Positions 1 through 11,521 of a stretch of 64,000 nt of DNA are shown here, one piece after another. Below the pieces are notes generated by a model that saw only the letters and a program-made list of their open reading frames with translations, had not been told where the DNA came from and searched no databases. The DNA lies in NCBI RefSeq assembly GCF_950295315.1, contig NC_080164.1, forward strand, positions 9,743,665-9,807,664. Direction: 5' to 3'. Positions within the stretch are counted from its first letter, which is position 1. Each line of letters starts with the position of its first letter. The stretch is from Erinaceus europaeus (lineage: Eukaryota > Chordata > Mammalia > Eulipotyphla > Erinaceidae). A program made the translations under genes and the position numbers.

Positions 1-119
1 GAGGTCTCAAGTTCAATCCCCAGCAACACCATAAACTAGAGTCTAACAGTGCCCTGGTACCTCTCTCTCTCTCTGTCTCTCTCATTTAAAAAATGCATAA
101 ATAAATCTTAAAAAATAAA
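1..119 (+). mobile_element. SINE, family C, cut by window start
   Basis: The tRNA-like B box (AGTTCAATCCCC) is followed by the family tail (ACCATAAACTAGAG, AGTGCCCTGGTA), then CT-rich and A-rich sequence. The 5' part lies outside the window. Confidence 0.75.
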
Positions 120-123
120 AGAA

Positions 124-400
124 ATCAGGCAATGGTGCACCTGGTAGAGTACACAGACTGCAGTGCTCAAGGACCCAGGTTCAAGCCCTGGTCGCCACCT
201 GCAGGGGAGAAGCTTCATGAGTGGTAAAGCAGTGTTATACATGTCTCTCTGTCTCTCTTCAGATCTCTCCCCTCCCATCTCAGTTTCTCTCTGTCTCTGT
301 AGAAAAAGAGAAGGCAGGATGGCAGGAGGAGTGATGAATGGGTCCCACAGGCACCAAGCCCCAGTCATCACCTTGACCCTGGTGGCAGTTATTTATTTAT
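124..400 (+). mobile_element. tRNA-derived SINE, family B-like
   Basis: A-box-like TGGTGCACCTGGTAGAG and B-box-like GGTTCAAGCCC are followed by the CCACCTGCAGGGG core and a CT-rich stretch. A diverged 'gcaccaagccccagtcatcacc' module, marking family B, follows. It ends in TTTA repeats. Confidence 0.75.
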
Positions 401-417
401 TTATTTCATTAAAAATA

Positions 418-549
418 GGGGCTTGGAGGAAATAACACAGCTGTTCATGCAAAAGGCTTTTCATATCTGAGGCACCAAAGGTCCCAGATTCAGACCCTGA
501 CACCACCATAAATCAGAGCTAAGCAGTGCTTTCTTTAAAAAAAAAAAGG
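418..549 (+). mobile_element. SINE, family C
   Basis: A diverged copy: TTCATGCAAAAGGCTTTTCAT, a B-box relic (AGATTCAGACCC), 'accaccataaatcagagct', then an A-run and a G-run. Confidence 0.65.
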
Positions 550-713
550 GGGGGGGGAATAAAATAAAATGCCAAGTAGAAACCAAGAGAGTCAGAGATT
601 GGAGAGGCTGGAGCATGGCCCTGGGGCAGAAGGATCAGGAGGGAGCCCTGAAGTCACTGTGAACAATATCCAAGGTCACCTGCATGGAAAGGAACAGTTG
701 TGTGTAAAGAACA

Positions 714-1070
714 ATGAGGAGGGGGGGAAAGAAAGGGAGGGGGGAGAATAAGGAAGAGAAGAGGAGGACGAAGAGAAGGAGGAATGAAGAAGAGAGGAAG
801 AGAAAGAGAAAGAGGAGGAGGAGGGGGGGGAGGAGGAGGAGGAGGAGGAAGAGGTGGAGAAGAAGAAGAAGAAGAAGAAGAAGAAGAAGGAGGAGGAGGA
901 GGAGGAGGAGGAGGAGGAGGAGAAGGGGAAGGGGAAGGAGAAGGAGAAGGAGAAGAAGAAGAAGAAGAAGAAGAAGAAGAAGAAGAAGAAGAAGAAGAAG
1001 AAGAAGAAGAAGAAGAAGAAAGGGGAGGAGGAGGAGGAGAAGAAGAGGAAGAGGAAGAAGAAGCAAGAGG
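714..1070 (+). repeat. GAA/GGA purine-only microsatellite
   Basis: About 350 bp in which one strand is almost entirely purine. Mixed GGA, GAAA and GGGGA units resolve into (GAA)n at 862-888, (GGA)n at 889-920, and a long pure (GAA)n at about 950-1020. Open frames on both strands (poly-Glu, poly-Arg, poly-Lys, poly-Ser, poly-Leu) are a product of the repeat and are not genes. Confidence 0.95.
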
Positions 1071-1910
1071 AACAAAAAAGCATGGCTGATAAATGTCCAA
1101 TTACAACGACATCTCCCCTAGTGTGAGCTGTTTAAACCCAAGAAGGGATCCAAGGGCCTCTGAGTAGCCAAGAGCAATGCCACCAACTCCAGCGCCCCTA
1201 CCCTGTGCCCTGAGTGGGAGCCCCCAGCCCCCGTCCTCAGGAATCCCTGACATGCGATTTGTAAATCCACCGCAGCCTAGAAGGAAGCAAATTCCCGTGT
1301 CAGGATGCTGCCGTGGGGCTGACCTTCTGCTGGCGCAGACAGCTGATAGCTGCCGTCCTCGCTGAGGACCGGTGATCTGCAGTGGGTTAACACCAAGACA
1401 CACAAGTCAGCCAGCAGCCCCGAGCCAGGGTGCACCCAGGCCAGGCTGTGGCCCTAAGCCCATCACCTAAGGGGCTCAGCCTGGAGAGGAGGTTCACTGA
1501 GTCACACTGAGTCACCGGGAAACTCACTTGTGTGCTCGGCTGTGTAAGAAGCCCAGAAGTGCCGTCTTCATTCTGCGTCTGCCCCCAGAACTAGGCATTG
1601 ACTGAGGGAGCGTGGCAGGACACACCCTTTGCTAAGTAGAGAGCCAAACGGTGGCCACCACGTCTGCTTTCTGTGGGCTCGCAGATGCATGTGGGAGGCC
1701 GCACAATTCATCAGTCCTTGGGGGGGGGGGAGAGAGGTGAGGTGGCCTGCAGGGGGTCCCAGGGCTGCAGGTGAAGAACCTTTCCCAACCGCAGCAGCTC
1801 CACTCACCCCCCAAGCAGCCCTCCCTAAAATGACTCATGTCCTCAAACCCTGGGACTACAGACAACAGTTGCTGTCCTGATGTTCCCAGATGTCCCTCCC
1901 TTGGCCATTT
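1071..1910. other. Single-copy sequence, no feature recognised
   Basis: Moderately GC-rich sequence without SINE or L1 signatures. Short open frames on both strands show no recognisable domain and no convincing splice signals. There is a G-run at 1720-1730. Confidence 0.5.
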
Positions 1911-1914
1911 CTTT

Positions 1915-2127
1915 CTATTTTTAATCTTTATTTATTTATTGGGTAGCGACAGCCAGAAATCAAGAGGGAGGGGGTTGATAGAGAGGGAGAGAGACAGAGA
2001 GACACCTGCAACGCTGCTTCACCACTTGCAAAGCTTTTCGCCTGCAGGTTAGGACTGGGGATTTGAACCCGGATCCTTGCACAGTGTGGCATGTGCACTC
2101 AACCAGGTGTACCAGCACCCGGTTCCC
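1915..2127 (-). mobile_element. tRNA-derived SINE, family A
   Basis: On the plus strand it reads from a T-rich tail (TTTATTTATTTATTGG) through 'cagccagaaatcaagagg' and the CACTTGCAAAGC core to the B-box complement (TTTGAACCCGGATCC) and the A-box complement (CTCAACCAGGTGTACCAGC). Confidence 0.9.
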
Positions 2128-2339
2128 TTCTTGGACACTTCTTCCCCTCCTGCTCCGTCAGTCCCTGGGGCAGCTGTGTGTGACTTTTCCCCTGGCTGTG
2201 TCTCCCCAGCTAGCACCTTTTAGAAGAGACACCCCATCACTGAAACCCACTGGTGTCCCCAACTGTTGACACCTCAGTATCCCCAACCCAGAATCCACTG
2301 CGTATATGGCTAACAGAGCACTATGGAGGGAGTGGGGAG

Positions 2340-2570
2340 GCACGGTCAGACTCCAGCTCTGCTGCCTAGCAAATGAGTAGCCTTATGTGGAGTGGGGAGG
2401 AGGGGTCAGTTCATCTCTCTGTGCCTTGGTTTCCCCACCTGTAAATTGCAGGTGGTAGTCACACCTAGCTCTCAGGGTTAAGGTAACTGCCAAGCAAGTT
2501 AATGCAGGGAAAGTCCTGGCAACCGTGCCTGATGCTTAACCCTCAGCACATTGTCTTACAAATGTGAGGG
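2340..2570 (+). mobile_element. MIR (ancient mammalian SINE)
   Basis: Diverged but recognisable MIR core: 'gccttggtttccccacctgt' followed by a degenerate 'ggttaaggtaactg' and 'gcctgatgctta' 3' part. It marks old mammalian DNA beneath the younger lineage-specific repeats. Confidence 0.7.
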
Positions 2571-2777
2571 AGTCAGCATAGACTCTCTCCATGACCCACA
2601 TCAAATCCTTTATTCAACAGAAAACTGTGCAGTCTCCAGTTGTCTCTCCAAGATGGTGAGATGTGTATGAGTCCTCCTGTCTTGTAGCCGAGACCCCTGG
2701 AGCTCAGACAGACAAGGCAGATTTGAGGGTGGAGGGCCAGAAAGTAGCAGGGTTGGGATTTGCACCAGAGTGCAATC

Positions 2778-2780
2778 TTA

Positions 2781-2845
<65 letters not shown>
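2778..2845 (+). repeat. (CA)n microsatellite
   Basis: About 33 uninterrupted CA dinucleotides. Confidence 0.98.
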
Positions 2846-2846
<1 letters not shown>

Positions 2847-2914
2847 GGCTTTGCAGAAATGACTAGGTCATAAAACAGAACCCTTGTGGTTGGTGTTAGT
2901 GTCTTTTCTTTTTG

Positions 2915-3083
2915 GGGTCTTTATTTATTTATTGGATAGAGACCATCAGAAATTGAGAGGGAAGGGGAGAGATAGAGAGGAAGAGAGACAGGGGGCTTGA
3001 AAAGAGATGGAGAACGGGTTCGAACCTGAGTCCTTGTGTATCGTAATACGTGTGCTCAACCAAGTGCTCGGCCACCTGGTCCC
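2915..3083 (-). mobile_element. tRNA-derived SINE, family A, internally deleted
   Basis: The T-rich tail, 'catcagaaattgagagg', and B-box complement (GGTTCGAACCTGAGTCC) are present. The usual CTGCTTCACCACTTGTG core is missing, which points to an internal deletion. Confidence 0.85.
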
Positions 3084-3148
3084 AGGTCAGTGTCTTTATG
3101 GAAGAGATTTCTCACTCTCCAAACTAGAAGATTCCATCATGTGAAATT

Positions 3149-3443
3149 CTTTTTTCTTTTTTCTTTTTTTATTTCCCTTTTTGTTGCCTTTGTTGTTGTT
3201 TTTTTTTTATTGTTGCGGTTATTGTTATTATTGATGTCGTTGTTGGATAGGACAGAGAGAAATGGAGAGAGGAAGGAAAGACAGAGAGGGGGAGAGAAAG
3301 ACAGACACCTGCACACCTGCTTCACCGCCTGTGAAGCGACTCCCCTGCAGGTGGGGAGCCGGGGGCTGGAACCGGGATCCTTATGCCGGTCCTTGTGCTT
3401 CGCCCCACGTGCGCTTAACCCGCTGCGCTACCGCCCGACTCCC
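3149..3443 (-). mobile_element. tRNA-derived SINE, family B, with target-site duplication
   Basis: A full copy in reverse: T-run, GTTGTTGGATAGGACAGAG, the CACCGCCTGTGAAGCG core, 'ggaaccgggatccttatgcc', and the 5' end ACCGCCCGACTCCC. It is flanked by CATGTGAAATT at 3138-3148 and 3444-3454, an 11-bp duplication, as expected for L1-mediated insertion. Confidence 0.95.
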
Positions 3444-3454
3444 CATGTGAAATT

Positions 3455-4764
3455 TTTATGCATCTGAGACACCGGTTCAGCCAGTGCCATGATATTGGTA
3501 TCCCAGCCCCCAGAACCGTGTGGAGAAAACCTCTCAGTCTCTGACATTGTTACATTATCATGAACAGACCCAGACACTGGGTGTAGCTCACATGTGAGTC
3601 CTGAGTCTTCCGTGGTAGCACAGCCACTCACTCAGTAGAAATGTTCCAGTGAAGAACTTCCTTGGGGAAGCAATACGGTTTCTTCACCAGGGGAATTCCC
3701 GCTTTCAAATCCTGCTTGGAGACACTGACTCACTCTCGACGTGACGAGGTTTCGGAATCTGAGGAGGAAAGCAATGGCAAAGAGCACGCCTTTGCCTTTA
3801 TCAGTAACAGAGAAAGCAAAGGCGGGGAGTGTACGGTTCAAGTCGCTCAGGGGATTCTTGGTGACCTGAGCAGTCCCCTCGCTTCTTTGTGGTTTCAAGC
3901 AACTACTGTACTTTTATTAATTAATATTTTCACACACCTCTGGAGTGTGGCCAGCTTGTTCTCATCTGGAGCCCTTCATGCCTTTGTCACCTGCTGACTG
4001 GTGCTACAGTCACTGTCTCCAGACTCACATGGCTGGAGATCAAGGCCAGGCCCCAGCAGGAGCTGTGGAGGAGAACGCCCACAGGCAGCCTGCACATGTG
4101 AGTTGGGCCTTCTCACAACATGGCAGCCGGATTCCAAAAAATCAGGGTGGGAGTGTGTGGTATTTTTTAATCTCGTTTGGGATGCCACGGAGTGCCAGTC
4201 TGCACTGCCTTCCACTCATCAAGGAATTCGTAAGTTCCCACTCAGACCCCACCCTCAGGGAGCAGAGACACAGACCACTACTCGGGACGGGCGTCAGGAA
4301 GGTCACTTGAGACAAGCTACTCCTCGGAGGCCATCTTTGAAGAGCACTGTCTGCCACATACCGGGCTTTGCTGGAAGAATTTTCTGTTTGAAGGAGCATG
4401 GTGACAAATGGCAACTTGAGGATCTCACAAGGACCCCTCCCTGTAGTCACATCTGACAGAAGCTCCTCCAGGGAGCCGGCCATGAGAGACATGCTTGGCA
4501 GCAGGACTTACGGCTCTGCCAGCAACTGTCATTGAAATAAATAGGATTAGGGCTGCAGTGACTTCATCATCCGGACTGTTGTAATAACGTGTAATTTGCA
4601 GTCGGGCTGTGACCAGCAGAGCCGCTGGGACATGCAAGTGGGAAGCCGTGCCTGACCGCCATCAGGAAGAGCTGGTGGCTGGAAGGCTCATGAGTCCCTG
4701 GGCACAGGACACAGCTTCAATTGTGTCACCTCTCTCTCTCTCTCTTCTTAGCAGTAAGAAATAG
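3455..4764. other. Single-copy sequence, no feature recognised
   Basis: About 1.3 kb without lineage-specific repeats. Open frames up to about 150 codons occur on both strands, overlap each other and have no recognisable domain. A diverged MIR may lie near 3690-3800, but this is too weak to call. Confidence 0.5.
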
Positions 4765-4981
4765 TGGGGCCTGGTGGTGGTGCTCCTGGTTGAATGCACA
4801 AGGACCCAGGTTCAAGCACCCGGCCCCCACCTGTAGGGGGAAAGCTTTGCAAGTGGGGAAACAGGGCTGCAGGTCTCTCTCTTTCTCTCTCCCTCTCTAT
4901 CATCTCCTTCTCTCTTGATTTCTGGATGTCTCTATCCAATAAGTAAAACAAGAGAATCATAAAATAAATTTTAAAAAAGAA
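4765..4981 (+). mobile_element. tRNA-derived SINE, family A
   Basis: GGCCTGGTGGTGGTGCTCCTGG head, AGGTTCAAGCACCC B box, CCCCACCTGTAGGGGGAAAG core, CT-rich stretch, 'tctctatccaataagtaaaa' and an A-rich tail. Confidence 0.9.
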
Positions 4982-5009
4982 GTGAGAAGTATCAATACTT
5001 GAATTGTTA

Positions 5010-7175
5010 TTTAATTAAATATTATTTTTCATTTTGTTTATAAAAAGGAAACATTGACAAAAGCATAGGACAAGAGGGGTACAACTCCACACAATTCCCA
5101 CCACCAGAACTCTGTATCCCATCCCCTCCCCTGATACCTTTCCCATTCCTTATCCCTCTGGGAGTATGGACCCAGGGTCATTGTGGGATGCAGAAGGTGG
5201 AAGGTCTGGCTTCTGTAATTGCTTCCCCACTGAACATGGGCATTGAAAGGTTGATCCATACTCCCAGCCTGTCTCTCTCTTTCCCTAGTAGGGTGGGACT
5301 CTGGGGAAGCAGAGCTCCAGGACACATTGGTGGGATCGTCTGTCCAGGGAAGTCTGGTCAGCATCATGCTAGCATCTGGACCCTGGTGGCTGAAAAGAGA
5401 GTTAACATACAAAGCCAAACAAATTGTGAACAATCATGGATCTAAAGGCTGGAATAGCGCAGATGAAGAGTTAGGGGGTCCTCCATTTTGTAGATAGCTA
5501 GTAAGCATATTTAAGTTATATTCCAAAGGGCCTGTGGCTATACTAGCTTTTTTTTACCCCGGGACTGAAATCTGATATGCAGGTGGATCCAAGTTATCGT
5601 TTGGGGAGATGATGTCATGGCTGGAAAAGCTGGATCAGGGAAAAGAGTAAACTCCCTAATATGGGAAAGATGTATAAATATTGTTGACTGTAAAACCCAT
5701 TGATTTGATTTGGTCTGGGGCCCATAATTAGCTTAGGAGCCTATATGACCTCTGCATCCCTGTAGATCTGAGCTCACATTCTGTGGTCATGAGTAGGAAT
5801 ATTCCAAGCTGCCCCAATATCAGGACCCATCTTCCTCAGGTGTAGCATAGAGTATGTTGTCTATCCTCCCTTTGGAGGATGGAACATTCTCTACCGTTGT
5901 TGATCCAAGCTGAGGGCAAGTTCCAATGGGGGACCCACAAAAGGGTCTATTTTGTTGTTCCTGATAGAGATGACCAGTAACAATGGAGAGAGGGATTTAT
6001 TTGAGGTCTAGGCCCATCATGTCTGTTTGGGAATCTCAGGACTCCCCAAATAGGGCCCCAGCTGATGGGGTGGCCTGATAGTGACTAAAGAGTCATTGTT
6101 AAAGTATGCCAGTCTCTTGCCCTTATTCAGCTTTTGCAGTCCTTGCTTTGCTAAGGTTAGCTTTGGAGTGAGTGAGAGAACTGTAATAGGTGCTTCTGGT
6201 GAGAAAGGTATCTTAGTCTAAGTAGACACTATTTCATTATGAACTTGACACTGACTCACTACAGACTATTGTGTATTTTTGCTTTCAGGTATATATTTTG
6301 CCCTAGTTTATGGATACATATGAACATATACTCTATCTCACATGACCTGGTCTATATCTAGGGTTTGGGACTTTGTTAGGAAGTGAACCACCTGGAATGG
6401 AATTAGAGAATCCTATGCAAGGAAAGGTCTCACCTGAGTAATGAAGCTGAAGAGTTGGCATTCCATGCCTGAAGTCTCTGGACACAGTCTGAAGTGAAGC
6501 ATGCTGGGGTGGTACTCCTTGAGTTGATTGGGTTAGTATTAGCAGATGCAGTATCATTTGGTATAAATTGAGAGAAGCATGCAGGAAAGTGCACCCCACC
6601 CTAGAGGTTCCAGGACTAGGGGGAAATTAGGCTCTATAGAGGAAATGTGAGCTTCCTGCTGTCTTAGGGTTCAAGAATACAATAGATAGTTATTGTTATA
6701 ATCACATTATTTGGTAGTTGGATTAACTTTGAAAATCCCTTTGTGAGGATTTGCTGTATCATACACAACATCAACATAATTTATGTCCTTTGATATTATT
6801 TGTATATAGCTGTGCCACCTGTTGCTTCTGTTCTCCCTAGTGTAGGCTTTTGAGAGAGTGAACATATCCAAGACTCAGCCTACTTATTAAAAAGATTCAG
6901 TCTGTGCTTTAAAAAGTTTGAGACATTCAATCAATTTTCCCCTAACATATTAATTAGATAGTGATTTATATGACTACAAATTAATAGGAATGTACATAAA
7001 CATCATTCCCACCACCAAAAGGCTGTAAGGCTGTGTCCCGTCCCACACCCCCATGCCCCTGCTGCCCCAGGAAGCCGAATATCCACCCTCACCCTCACCC
7101 CAGGGTTTTTACTTTGGTGCCCTACTCCAAACTCAGTCAGATCCTGCTTTCAGTTTCCCTTTCTGCTCTTCTTTC
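5010..7175 (-). other. L1 3' UTR, long type (about 2.1 kb)
   Basis: This is the reference copy for a 3' UTR found in at least nine other places here (16.3, 18.5, 21.7, 22.5, 32.2, 43.7, 49.1, 54.6 and 60.6 kb). Its last 430 bp hold a minus-strand open frame at 5433-5038 (131 codons) seen also in other copies. A splice-acceptor-like site (a pyrimidine tract, then CAGCCACCAG) lies at about 5405-5380. It is longer than the 3' UTRs I would expect of a mammalian L1. Confidence 0.75.
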
Positions 7176-10100
7176 TCAACTTCTGTTTATGAGTGGGATC
7201 ATCCCATACTTATCTTTATCTTTCTGATTTAACTCACTTAACATAATTCCTTCTAGCTCCGTCCAGGATGGGTCAGAGAAGGTGGGCTCATTGTTCTTAA
7301 TAATTGCATAGTATTCCATTGTGTATACATACCACAGTTTTCTCAGCCAATCATCTGTTGTTGGGCACCTGGGTTACTTCCAGGTTTTAGCTATTACAAA
7401 TGGTGCTGCTATGAACATAGGTGTACACATATCATTTTGGTTGGGTTTTATGGAGTTCTTGGGGTATATCCCCAGGAGAGGAATTACTGGGTCACATGGA
7501 AAGTCCATATCTAGCCTTGTGAGTGTTCTCCAAACTGCTCTCCACAGAGATTGGACCCAATTACATTCCCACCAGCAGTGCAGAAGGGCTCCTCTGTCCC
7601 CACAGCCTCTCCAGCTTTGTTGCTGCTGTTGTTTTCGATGTATGCCATTCTCACAGGGGTGAGGTGGTATCTCAATGTTGTCTTTATTTGTATTTCTCTG
7701 ACAATCAGCGACATGGAGCAATTTTTCATGTGTTTGTTAGCCTTTTGGGTCTCTTCGGTTAGTGCATGTTCTGTTCATATCCTCTGCCCATTTTTGGATG
7801 GAATCATTTGCTTTTTTGTTGCTAAGTTTGATGAGCTCTTTGTATATTTTGGTGATTAGTCTCTTGCTGATGTCTGGCATGTGAAGATCTTCTCCCATTC
7901 TGTGAGGGGTCTCTTTGTTTGTGTGATAGTTTCTTTGGCTGTGCAGAAGCTTTTCAATTTGATGTATTCCCACTGATTTGTTTCTGCTTTAGTCTTCCTT
8001 GCAATTGGGTTTGTATCATCAAAGATGTCCTTGAGATTTAGGTGGGAAAGTGTTCCACCAATGTTTTCCTCTTAAGTATTTGATAGTTTCTCATCTAACA
8101 TCCAGGTCCTTGGTCCATTTGGAATTGATTTTTGTTTCTGATGAGATAAAGTGGTTCAGTTACATTCTTCTGCATGTTACAACCCAGTTTTCCCAGCACA
8201 ATTTATTGAAGAGAGTGTCTTTTCTCCATTTAATACTTTGGGCCCTCTTATCAAAGATTAGATGTCCATAGGTTTGGGGGTTTAGTTATGGGCTTTCAAT
8301 ACTGTTCCATGGGTCTGTATGCCTATTTTTGTTCCAGTACCAGGCTGTTTTGATGATGATGGCCTTATAATATAGTTTGAGATCTGAGAGTGTGATACCT
8401 CCATTTTTGTTTTCCTCAAGATTGTTTTGGCAATTCTAGGTATTTTCTGGTTCCAGATAAATGATTGCAGTTTATGTTTTATTCTCTTAAAGACGCTTGG
8501 TGCAACTTTGATGGGTATTGCATTAAATTTGTATATGGCTCTGGAGAGAACATTCATTTTGATGATATTAATTCTTCCAATTCATGAGCATGGGATGTCT
8601 TTCCATTTCTTGGTATCATTTTGTTGTTTTCTCTGGGCTGGCTCCACAGGCAGGAGACAGAGACAACCAGAAACTCATGGCTGAGCTGAGAACTCAGTTT
8701 AATCTTTATTCACAAACGGGCAAGCAGTCCAACAACCTAGTCACGACACAATGGGCTCCTCCATCTCTCTCCTCCAGCCGCAGCATCAGGAACCCAGGAA
8801 GTACCTAGGATAGGGGGCGGGGAGAAGCAAGAACCACGAAAAGGCAAAGACTAAACCAAAATCTCCCGGAGGCAGGGGGAGTGAGACCAAACCAATGTAA
8901 CAGAATGACCATGTAAATAGACCACAACGTCAAGCAGTGGAACAGAAGGGATCCCAGAAGCAGAACTAGAAGCATCCCAACAACATTTTCTATTTCCTTG
9001 AATAATGACTCACAGTTTTCAGTATACAAGTCTCTTACTTCTTTGGTCAGATTTATTCCTAGGTATTTTATTGATTTTGCTGCAACAGTGAATGGGAGTG
9101 ATTTCTGGATATCTTCTTCTTCAGATTTAGTGTTTGTATAAAGAAATGCCACTGATTTTTATACACTGATTTTGTAGCCTGACACCTGCCATATTATATT
9201 GCCTAATAACTTCTAGTAGTTTTCTGCTGGATTCTTTAGGTTTTTCTATGTAAACTATCATATCATCTGCAAATAGTGAGAGCTTGACTTCTTCCCTTCC
9301 AATCTGTATTCCTTTGATTTCTTTCTCCTGCCTGATTGCTATGGCAACAACTTCCAATATTACATTGAAGAGTAATGGTGATAATGGACAGCCCTGTCTA
9401 GTCCCTGATCTGAGGGGGAATGCTTTCAGCTTCTGTCCATTGAGTATGATGTTGGCTGTAGGTTTGCTATCTATGGACTCTACTATCTTGAGAAATTTCC
9501 CATCTATTCCCATTTTTTGTAGTGTTTTGAGCATGAACGGGTGTTGGATTTTGTCAAAGGCTTTCTCTGCATCTATTGAGATAATCATGTGGTTTTTGGT
9601 TTTGCTTTAATTGATGTGGTGAACGACATTGATTCAATTATGTATATTTAAACAGCCTTGCATTCCTGGGATAAATCCCACTTGGTCGTGATGAACAATC
9701 TTTTTGACATACTGCTGTATCTGGTTGGCCAGGATCCTGTTTAATATTTTAGCATCTATGTTCATCAGGGATACTGGTCTGTAGTTTTCCTTTTTTGTTG
9801 TGTCCCTGTCTGCTTTTGGTATCAGTGTGATGTTGGCTTCATAGAAGGTGGAAGGGAGTGTTCCTGTTTCTTCGATCTTGTGGAAGAGCTTTAGAAATAT
9901 AGGTATTAGCTGTTTCCTGAAGGTTTTGTAGAATTTGTTTGTGAATCCATCTGGTCCAGGACTTTTGTTGTTGGAAAGATTCTTAATAACTGTTTTGATT
10001 TCTTTGTCTGTGATTGGTGGATTTAGGTTTTGTAGTTCTTCTTGCTTCCATTTTGGAAGGGTATATTTTCCCAGGAATTCTTCCATTTCTTCCAGATTCT

Positions 10101-11345
10101 CTAGCTTGGTGGTATATAGTTCTTCATAGAAGTCTCGCATGATTTTCTGGATTTCTGTGGTGTCCATTGTGATATCTTCTCTATCGTTTACCATTCTACT
10201 TATTTGGGTCTTCTCCCTTTTTTTCAGTGAGTCTGGCTAGGGGGTTGTCAATCTTGTTTAATTTTTCAAAGAACCAACATTTGGTTTCATTGATCTTTTG
10301 TATAGTTCTCTTATTTTTGATGTTGTTTATTTCTGTTCTAATTTTAGTGATTTCCGTCCTTCTGGTTGCTTTAGGGTTCCTTTGTTCCTCTTCCTCTAAG
10401 TCCTTAAGGTGTGCAGTAAGGTCGTTTATTTGAGCTTTTTCTTGTTCTTTAATATGTGACTGTATGGCTATGAGTTTCCCTGTCAGTACTGCTTTAGCTG
10501 TGTCCCAAATATTTTTGATATCTTGTGTCTTAATTTTCATTTGTTTCCAGGAACATTTGAATTTCTTGCTTAAGTACCTCTCTCACCCAGCGGTTCTTAA
10601 GGAGTTTGTTGTTGAGTTTCCAAATTATGTGACTTTTAGTATTTTTCTATTTGTTGTTGAATGTTAGCTTTACTCCACTGTGGTCTGAGAAGATACTTGG
10701 GATGATTTCAGTGCTCTTGAATTTGTTGGTACTGTCTTTTTGGCCTAACATGTGGTCTATCCTTGAGGATGTGCTGTGTGGATTTGAAAAGAATGTGTAT
10801 TCCAGTTTGGGGTGAAGGACTCTGAAAATGTCCAGGAGGTCTAGTCTGTCCATCTCTTCATTTAATTCTCTTGTTTCTTTGTTGATTCTCTGCTTCCTTG
10901 ATCTGTCCAAGTGTGAGTGTGTGATGTTGAAGTCTCCCACTATTATTGTATTACTATTGATGTATTTTTGTAGTTCTTTCAGTAGGTGTTTGATGTATTT
11001 AGGTGGTCCCTCATTGGGTGCATAGATGTTAATAACTGTTAAATCTTCTTGGTTGATTGATCCTCTAATCATTATTTAGTGGCCATGCCTATCTTTTATT
11101 ACTTTATTTAATTGAAAGTCTATGATGTCAGAGATGGGAATGGCTATTCCTGCCCTTTTTTGGGGTCCATTAGCCAGTATGATAGTTTCCCATCCTTTCA
11201 CTTTAAGTCTATGTTTGTCTTATTGGGTCAGATGGGATTCTTGCAAGCAGCATATGGTTGTGTTGTTTTCTGGTCTATCCTCCCACTCTGTGCCTTTCAA
11301 TGGGTGAGTTTAAGCCATTGACATTTATTGATATTATGGATTTAA
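7176..11345 (-). pseudogene. L1 ORF2 pseudogene (endonuclease / reverse transcriptase)
   Basis: ORF2 protein nicks target DNA and reverse-transcribes L1 RNA in the nucleus. The start near 11345 is recognised by the conserved NVNGLNSPI region seen better at 51.6 kb. The largest endonuclease piece (11072-10647) shows the VGDFN and SDHSGVKL motifs of the APE-type nuclease. The reverse transcriptase pieces (10194-9634 and 9588-9127) show [36 protein letters not shown] and the catalytic FADDM box. The C-terminal part (7973-7374) shows the CWWECNWVQSLWR and IPLLGIYPK blocks of the cysteine-rich end. The frame is broken several times and is interrupted by a solo LTR, so no functional protein is expected. 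Confidence 0.9.
8622..8982 (-). mobile_element. Solo LTR of a class II-like endogenous retrovirus
   Basis: A 361-bp TG...CA element lies inside the L1 ORF2, and the L1 sequence resumes cleanly on the other side. Flanks TCATTT (8616-8621) and ACATTT (8983-8988) fit a 6-bp duplication with one change. The minus strand carries an AATAAAG poly(A) signal (8716-8710 region) followed by 'ctcagctcagccatg', shared with the LTR at 24929-25238. No internal viral genes remain, as expected after recombination between two LTRs. It is younger than the L1 it interrupts. Confidence 0.85.
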
Positions 11346-11521
11346 TGTAGTGCCAGTATTCAACAATTTTTTATTTGCTCTGATATATGGCAAGTATTAT
11401 GGTGATGTTCTTGGTTATAAGAGGTCTTTTAGAACCTCTTTCAGGGCAGGCTTGGTCAGCTGGTTGCCTCCTTTAACTATTTTCTGTCTGAGAAGGTTTT
11501 GATCCCTCCATCTAGTTTGAA

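Noticed and set aside
635..1126. Poly-Glu, poly-Arg, poly-Leu and poly-Ser open frames
   Set aside because: Products of the GAA/GGA tract in every phase, with no start or splice context.
3662..3997. Possible exon with 111-codon frame
   Set aside because: Open on both strands, weak MIR-like wording in the same place and no splice support.
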